From NCBI RefSeq assembly GCF_003797775.2, contig NZ_CP060725.1:3776001-3840000 (forward strand): a stretch of DNA of 64,000 bases. Direction: 5' to 3'. This document shows, piece by piece, positions 57,244 through 64,000 of the stretch. The notes under the pieces were generated by a model that saw nothing but the letters and a program-made list of their open reading frames with translations, did no database searches and was not told the DNA's origin. The position numbers and the translations under genes are program-made. Numbering within the stretch: the stretch's first letter is position 1; each line of letters starts with the position of its first letter. The DNA comes from Sphingopyxis sp. OPL5 (GTDB taxonomy: Bacteria > Pseudomonadota > Alphaproteobacteria > Sphingomonadales > Sphingomonadaceae).

Positions 57244-58242
57244 ATGGCGGCGCTGCGCCCCATCCAGATCGGCCCCATCACCATCGCGGATCCCGTGATC
57301 CTCGCGCCGATGACGGGCGTCTCCGACCTGCCGTTCCGCAAGCTCGTCCGCTACTATGGCTCGGGGCTCAACGTCACCGAAATGATCGCCAGCCAGGCGG
57401 CGATCCGCGAGACGCGTCAATCTGTGCAAAAGGCCGCCTGGGACCCGATCGAAGAGCCGGTGTCGATGCAACTTGTCGGCTGCACCCCTTATGAAATGGG
57501 CGAGGCGGCGAAGCTCAACGAGGATCGCGGCGCCGCGATCATCGACATCAACATGGGCTGCCCGGTGCGCAAGGTCACCAATGGCGATGCGGGATCGGCG
57601 CTGATGCGCGACCTCAAGCTCGCCGCCGCGCTGATCGACGCCTGCGTCAAGGCGGTGTCGGTGCCGGTGACGGTCAAGATGCGCATGGGCTGGTGCCACG
57701 ACAGCCTCAACGCCCCCGAACTCGCCCATATCGCCGAGGATATCGGCGCCAAGCTGGTCACCGTCCACGGCCGGACCCGCAACCAGATGTACCGCGGCGA
57801 GGCCGACTGGGGCTTCGTCCGCTCGGTCAAGGATGCCGTCTCGATCCCGGTCATCGTCAATGGCGACATCTGCTCCGCCGACGACGCGCGCACCGCGCTG
57901 GCGCAGAGCGGCGCCGATGGCGTCATGATCGGCCGCGGCGCCTATGGCCGCCCCTGGCTGCTCGGGCAGGTGATGGCGGCGCTGCGCGGCGAGGCTGAGC
58001 GCCCCGACCCCGGCCTCGACGAGCAATATGACGTCATTACATCGCATTACCGCGCGATGATCGACCATTATGGCGAAATGACCGGGGTCAATATGGCGCG
58101 CAAGCACCTCGGCTGGTACGTCAAGGGGCTCCATGGTTCGGCCGAGTTCCGCAACAAGGTCAACCAGATCCCCGACAGCAAGGGTGTGCTCGACGCGCTC
58201 GAAGGCTTTTACGGACCGCATCTGACCAGGGCGGCTGCGTGA
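57244..58242 (+). CDS. dusB: tRNA-dihydrouridine synthase B
   Basis: A 332-residue flavoenzyme reducing uridine in tRNA. Motifs include [34 protein letters not shown] (catalytic Cys), [17 protein letters not shown] and [11 protein letters not shown], then [13 protein letters not shown] for FMN phosphate binding. This is the nifR3 gene that often begins the ntr operon; its stop overlaps the ntrB start (GTGA). Confidence 0.95.
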   Translation: MAALRPIQIGPITIADPVILAPMTGVSDLPFRKLVRYYGSGLNVTEMIASQAAIRETRQSVQKAAWDPIEEPVSMQLVGCTPYEMGEAAKLNEDRGAAIIDINMGCPVRKVTNGDAGSALMRDLKLAAALIDACVKAVSVPVTVKMRMGWCHDSLNAPELAHIAEDIGAKLVTVHGRTRNQMYRGEADWGFVRSVKDAVSIPVIVNGDICSADDARTALAQSGADGVMIGRGAYGRPWLLGQVMAALRGEAERPDPGLDEQYDVITSHYRAMIDHYGEMTGVNMARKHLGWYVKGLHGSAEFRNKVNQIPDSKGVLDALEGFYGPHLTRAAA

Positions 58243-59326
58243 GCGCGCTCACGTCGAGCATCCCGACGTTCGACCATGACGAGCTGATCCAGTCGCATCC
58301 CGTCGCCACCCTGCTGATCGACCGCAACGGCGTCATCCTCTTCGTCAACGCCGCCGCCGAGCAGCTCTGCAACACCGGCCGCGCCGCGATGGTCGGCCAT
58401 GTCGTCTATGACGTCATCGGCATGGACCGCAATTATCGCCAGCGGATGAGCGACCCCGCTTATTCGGCGCTTTTCGCCCATGGCGCCGAGATCAGCGTCG
58501 GCGGGCGCAAGGCGGTCGCGGTCGACATGCAGATGGTGCCTTATGGGAACGCCGGGCACCGCATCCTCGCGCTCGTCGCGTCGCAGCGCGACGCCGAACT
58601 GATGGGCGGCGCGATCGGCCGCTCGGGCCGCGCCGCCGGCGCCGCCGCCTCGATGCTCGCGCACGAGATCAAGAACCCGCTCGCCGGCATCCGCGGCGCG
58701 GCGCAATTGCTCGCGCGCGGCGCCGACGCGGGCAAGGCGCGGTTCACCTCGCTGATCGTCGCCGAGGTCGATCGCATCGCGACGTTGATCGACCAGATGG
58801 AGCATTTCTCGCGCGGCCAGCCGATCGCCTGCGAGCCGCTCAACCTCTACCAGCCGATCCACCAGGCGATGGAGGCGGTGCGCGCGCGCCAGCTTCCCGG
58901 CATCCGTTTCGCCGAGGATTTCGACCCCTCGCTGCCGCTCGTCCTCGGCAACCATGACGCCATGGTGCAGATATTGCTCAACCTGCTCACCAACGCCTGC
59001 GAGGTGCTGGGCGCGCGCGACGATGGCACGGTGCGTATCGCGACGGCGTACCGCCACGGCCTCTCGATCGACAATGGCGACGGCCGCGGACGCATCGCGC
59101 TGCCGATCGAAGTGTCGATCAGCGACAATGGTCCGGGCGTTCCTGCCGAGATTCGCGGCGACCTGTTCGATCCTTTCGTTACCACCAAGCGCGAGGGACG
59201 CGGCCTCGGCCTCGCCCTCGTGGCAAAGCTCGCGCGCGACATGGGCGGCACCGTCCAGCATATGCGCGACGGCGAATGGACCCGCTTCCGCATCCACCTC
59301 CCCGCAGCGCAAAAGGGTCAGACGGC

Positions 59327-59330
<4 letters not shown>
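58239..59330 (+). CDS. ntrB: nitrogen regulation sensor kinase NtrB
   Basis: A 363-residue soluble histidine kinase with GTG start. An N-terminal PAS domain ([22 protein letters not shown]) is followed by a HisKA helix [19 protein letters not shown] near residue 142 with the phosphoacceptor His, and a full HATPase with N-box [14 protein letters not shown] and G-boxes DNGPGVP and [18 protein letters not shown]. It phosphorylates NtrC under nitrogen limitation, with PII control expected. ATGA overlap to ntrC. Confidence 0.95.
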
Positions 59331-60745
<1,415 letters not shown>

Positions 60746-60839
60746 AGCGGTGCCGGCGCGGCGAAGTGCACAGGCTTGAAAGCTGGCACGGGATGGCATG
60801 AGAGCCTTCAATCGAGCGAAGATTTCTCGTTCATCGTCA

Positions 60840-60858
60840 CCCCGGACTTGATCCGGGG
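60840..60858. repeat. CCCCGGA...TCCGGGG palindrome
   Basis: A perfect 7-bp inverted repeat with a CTTGA core, in the form GTCACCCCGGACTTGATCC common in alphaproteobacterial intergenic regions. A decayed relative lies at 54061-54085. It sits between ntrC and the low-GC operon, close to the point where base composition changes. Confidence 0.6.
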
Positions 60859-60950
60859 GGTATAGTGATAGCTCCGAAAATTATGAGTGATACACCCTTG
60901 ATCGATCCCACTGGGCAATTTCGCGGAGAGACACGTCTCGCTGGCCTCAG

Positions 60951-61988
60951 CTACGAGCCCAAGGCATAGATTTCTTTTTCAATGTCGCGAAAGCGGTCTT
61001 TGACATCCTCGCCCGAATAAAAGGAGAGGAGGTCATCACTCGACAGCGTGCCATCAGAAAGAAATTTTGCCAGATACTTTTGATTGAATTCCATCAAAAG
61101 AAGGCTTTTTTCAATCTGTAAAAGTATTTTTCGGCAATTTTCGATGTTCGAAAAAACTAGATTCTTAATCAGAATAGTTTCACTTATATCTTTTATTATT
61201 CTATTAACAATTATAGTAAGAATATTTCCATCTAACGATATTGGTTTGCTATTTATAGCAATGTCTCGTGCTAGCATGTAGGCAATTGCGAGATTTTGGT
61301 AATCCCCTTTTTGAGAATCTATGATCGTAACGAATCCTATCGAAGGTATAAATCTCACATCTTGTACGAAATTTAGGATAGATCCATCGACAATTGACGC
61401 ATCAAAAACAATGATTCCAACTTTTCCATCTCTATTTGCCTGTGCCTCCAGAAGCTGACTCCAAGCTGTATCCATCTTCTTCGTGAAAACGTCTTTCGAT
61501 TGAATGTCTCCAAGCTTAATCCCTTTGTCAAACTTGCATTCGATCACAATCCGGAGATTTTGACCACCTCCGAGGTGGCAAACGATGTCTCCCGTCTTGT
61601 TGCGAGGGATAGTACCCGCGGAATTGCCTGTCAGTTCGACCTTATCGGGCAGCTTCTGCTTCGATAAGAAATCCTCGAGATATTCTGCGATTTCGTCCTC
61701 AGCTAAAATTCCTTTTACAGAAGTCTTGTAAAATATTTCTCGCTTCATATCGAAAAGTATTTTTAGACTTTCAAGCTCAGTTCCTAATTCATTGCTCGTT
61801 TTAGCTAGGAAACTCGAAATTCGATCCTCGATAAGCGCAAGGACCCCAATGTATAAAGCCTTGTGTAGTTTTTCGTCACGATCAGAAGCTGGAAGCTTAT
61901 CAAAAAATGAAAATACGAGGGCATTGTCAATTTCAAATGAAGAAATCTGCACTCGATTTTTCTGTTGGTCCAAATAGACTATCGCCAT
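60951..61988 (-). CDS. PD-(D/E)XK-type nuclease candidate
   Basis: A 345-residue protein in low-GC DNA. N-terminal helices include a segment HKALYIGVLALIEDRISSFLAK. The centre has a restriction-endonuclease-like core: a helix with LAEDEIAEYLEDFL (near 95-108), then GDIVCHLGGGQ (Asp134) and LRIVIECKFDKG (Glu150, Lys152), giving the D...ExK pattern. The rest is helical, with no other domain seen. It is the last gene of the HerA operon, starting two bases after the KTSC gene. Nuclease activity is inferred from motif only. Confidence 0.7.
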   Translation of the reverse strand: MAIVYLDQQKNRVQISSFEIDNALVFSFFDKLPASDRDEKLHKALYIGVLALIEDRISSFLAKTSNELGTELESLKILFDMKREIFYKTSVKGILAEDEIAEYLEDFLSKQKLPDKVELTGNSAGTIPRNKTGDIVCHLGGGQNLRIVIECKFDKGIKLGDIQSKDVFTKKMDTAWSQLLEAQANRDGKVGIIVFDASIVDGSILNFVQDVRFIPSIGFVTIIDSQKGDYQNLAIAYMLARDIAINSKPISLDGNILTIIVNRIIKDISETILIKNLVFSNIENCRKILLQIEKSLLLMEFNQKYLAKFLSDGTLSSDDLLSFYSGEDVKDRFRDIEKEIYALGS

Positions 61989-61990
61989 CT

Positions 61991-62209
61991 TTAGACTTTT
62001 CCATATCGATAATGGCCTTTGATATTGGCAGCAAGAAACTGTCCCTTCGATTCTGCTCTCTCAAAATCCTGACTTACTTGCGACGGGACATCGTAGTAAT
62101 GATATGTACCACCATTGAGGAAAGTGACCTCCAAAGTCTGAGTTTCATCATCATACCGAATGCTTTGAATGTTCGAAGATTCAAACGCGCCAAATTGATG
62201 CCAGCTCAT
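61991..62209 (-). CDS. KTSC domain protein
   Basis: A 72-residue single-domain protein. It fits the short KTSC family: SSNIQSIRYDDETQTLEVTF, then GGTYHYYDVPSQV and ESKGQFLAANIKGHYRYGKV. The domain is known as an accessory module, also fused to some lysyl-tRNA synthetases, but its biochemical role is unclear. Its ATG shares one base with the stop of the ATPase gene (TAATG), so the two are translationally coupled. Confidence 0.85.
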   Translation of the reverse strand: MSWHQFGAFESSNIQSIRYDDETQTLEVTFLNGGTYHYYDVPSQVSQDFERAESKGQFLAANIKGHYRYGKV

Positions 62210-64000
62210 TATTCATTCTCCTTGGATGCCTTGGGTATGACGGGGCTTTGCTGGCGCCACGCCAGCACAAACTCGTCATATTTTATATCTTTGGGTAGCG
62301 GGATATTCCAGCCACCCGGCGCCATCGAATCCTCTGGCAGAACATCGTCGCAAACAATTGGGTCTTGGCTATCCGGACGCCGATCTTTCGGTGGAGCTTG
62401 GATCATTGTCCTCATTGGGAGTCCGACGGCTTCGCCGAGTACAATCGCCTCGCCAGTCCGCAGGATAGGCAGCATATTAGTCAGCCCCTCCAGATTGTCT
62501 GATAGCGTACCGGTCACATGAGACCGGTCCGTCCCATTGCTGAGCCTTAGCGCGAAGAAAGTGCCGCATTGAGAAAGAATGGTTGAATTGATTTCGGAGG
62601 GGCGTTGACTCACGATCATAGCACCAATTCCGTACTTTCGTCCTTCCTTGACGATCCGCTGGACCACCGATGATGCAGCGCCGTCGAAATTATCATTCAG
62701 ATAAGTGTGAGCTTCTTCCATCACAATGAGTAGCGGTCTTTCCCGCCCACCTTCCGACAGATTGCGTGCCCAAAACAACGCGTCGTAAAGAACCCGCAAC
62801 ACGATGCCGATAATGTCATTCATCATCGATGCCGGTACGCCTGACAGATCGAGGATCGTTATCGGTTTGTCGCTACCCAACCATAGCTTCATCAGGTCGG
62901 GCAGGTCTTTTTCAACTTTCCCGTCTAAATCGGGATGCCAGTCGCCAGCATTAAGGAGGAAATCGAAGCGGGAAACACGAATCTTGGAACCAAGATTCTC
63001 GACGGCCCCTCGAATATTATATCCATCCGGGATGTAATTTATCTTTTCGTCGTCAGATTTGATATTTTTTACTTTTTTGAACCGGGGAGGTCGGCCTATT
63101 TGAGCGTCTCCCATCATGGGTTTTTTAGCCGGGTCTAATTCATAGGCCCAGGTCTTCGGGTCTGATGCGTTCCCTTGCGCGCTATAATAAGTTCCAAATT
63201 CCGTACAGTAGAGGCTGTGCCAAAGCTTGTTCAGGGAGAATGGGATAGGGCTATCGGCACTAATATTATCATCGGTGACACCGGGCCTTTGATATGTTTT
63301 CAGTGTCTCGGCCTTTAGTTCGATCACCCGCTCCAAAATCATGTTTCTTGCTTTGCCATCTGCGGGCAGCGTTCCGAAAGTGACTTTGATAAGTTCGTCG
63401 AAGCTCATTGCCCAGAAGGGTATATGGAGCGGATGCTCATTGGCATTCCGGCTATCCGGGTTGATCTTGAAGATGTTTGCGCGGTCACCCAACGCGCGTG
63501 AATATTCCCCGTGAAGATCGAGAACGACAATGCGGGCCGATGGGAACCGGGTGCTGTCGGATAAAACGTTCAGCAAGCCCGCGACCGTGGTGGACTTTCC
63601 CGAACCGGTCGTGCCCACCACGGCGGAATGCCTAGTAACTAACTTGTTGATATCGACGAGCGCATCGATGGATTCACTCCCAGCAATATGCCCGATCCGG
63701 ACGAAATGATTTTGCTTTCCAGCCTTTCCGTAAATCGCCGCAAGGTCGTCTTCCGAGACCAAATGCACCTCGTCTTCGATGGTAGGATACTGTGAGATGC
63801 CGCGCTGGAACTTTCCAGTGCGATACCCTTCGCCAATTAGCTGCACGGTGATCCACTTATAGCCCGTAGGCATGGTTGCTGAGAGCGCTTCTGGAACAGC
63901 GCTAGCTCCCACCTGAGAAACGATTCCATATAGATCAAGATAACCAACCGGAATCTTGACGAAACTTCCAATCTGACCGATCCGATACCCTTGGCCGCTC
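62209..64000 (-). CDS. HerA-type hexameric ATPase (5' end outside window)
   Basis: At least 596 residues are visible and the frame is open to the window edge. The visible N-terminus, translated from 63999, reads GQIGSFVKIPVGYLDLYGIV, a HAS-barrel. Walker A is GTTGSGKSTTVAGLL, Walker B LLIVMEEAHTYL, and later RPSEINSTILSQCGTFFALRLSN is typical of the HerA/DUF87 helicase family. A GTG at 63912 lies inside the barrel and is not the true start. Such ATPases form hexameric DNA pumps that work with nucleases. Low-GC, unlike the host genes. Confidence 0.88.
   Translation of the reverse strand, partial: SGQGYRIGQIGSFVKIPVGYLDLYGIVSQVGASAVPEALSATMPTGYKWITVQLIGEGYRTGKFQRGISQYPTIEDEVHLVSEDDLAAIYGKAGKQNHFVRIGHIAGSESIDALVDINKLVTRHSAVVGTTGSGKSTTVAGLLNVLSDSTRFPSARIVVLDLHGEYSRALGDRANIFKINPDSRNANEHPLHIPFWAMSFDELIKVTFGTLPADGKARNMILERVIELKAETLKTYQRPGVTDDNISADSPIPFSLNKLWHSLYCTEFGTYYSAQGNASDPKTWAYELDPAKKPMMGDAQIGRPPRFKKVKNIKSDDEKINYIPDGYNIRGAVENLGSKIRVSRFDFLLNAGDWHPDLDGKVEKDLPDLMKLWLGSDKPITILDLSGVPASMMNDIIGIVLRVLYDALFWARNLSEGGRERPLLIVMEEAHTYLNDNFDGAASSVVQRIVKEGRKYGIGAMIVSQRPSEINSTILSQCGTFFALRLSNGTDRSHVTGTLSDNLEGLTNMLPILRTGEAIVLGEAVGLPMRTMIQAPPKDRRPDSQDPIVCDDVLPEDSMAPGGWNIPLPKDIKYDEFVLAWRQQSPVIPKASKENE

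Noticed and set aside
63639-63912. GTG at 63912 as the start of the ATPase gene
   Set aside because: The upstream sequence continues the HAS-barrel in frame to the window edge.

Overview
The window looks like the chromosome of a high-GC alphaproteobacterium of the Sphingomonadaceae, most like Sphingopyxis. This is inferred from gene order, codon use and protein families, not from a database search. Supporting signs are a 14-gene nuo operon continuing into birA, coaX and RNase J, a DUF1467 gene, a fused ispDF, a lipA to ntrBC block, and CGTCATTGCGAG-type palindromic repeats in convergent gaps.

Layout. 0-2.8 kb: an inositol monophosphatase-family gene, a secreted BAAT-type hydrolase and a secreted YbjN protein. 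2.8-23.4 kb: respiratory complex I (nuoA to nuoN), almost every junction coupled by ATGA or GTGA overlaps, with six extra ORFs inside it (three tiny membrane proteins, a tandem pair of secreted Cys proteins, and a lower-GC orphan), then birA, coaX, rnj and DUF1467. 23.5-33.2 kb: a membrane-anchored coiled-coil protein, a pseudo-Hpt protein, a TPR protein, an Lrp/AsnC regulator, an atypical histidine kinase, a deacetylase-like protein, tRNA-Ile2(CAT), an M20 peptidase and tRNA-Pro(TGG). 33.2-44.2 kb: an 806-base gene-free leader followed by a chaperone-usher pilus locus (four small secreted subunit-like proteins, PapD-type chaperone, usher, likely tip protein, a reversed mini-subunit) and a SARP-like regulator with TPR repeats. 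44.4-52.6 kb: a peptidoglycan hydrolase without signal peptide, an Ala-rich lipoprotein, an M28 peptidase, EttA, a thioesterase, a DUF899 protein and a carbonic anhydrase. 52.6-60.7 kb: lipA, a COQ10-like gene, a small lipoprotein, a degenerate tRNA-Leu-like sequence, cinA, a secreted protein, ispDF, dusB, ntrB, ntrC.

60.9-64.0 kb: base composition drops sharply and a tightly packed minus-strand operon begins: a HerA-type ATPase (5' end beyond the window), a 72-residue KTSC-domain protein and a 345-residue protein with a PD-(D/E)XK nuclease signature. It sits directly after ntrC, where ntrY and ntrX usually follow in alphaproteobacteria. This is the best candidate for an undescribed system, probably anti-phage defence.

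Most gene calls rest on family motifs visible in the translations. Functions of the nuo-embedded ORFs, the pilus subunits and the HerA operon are inference.
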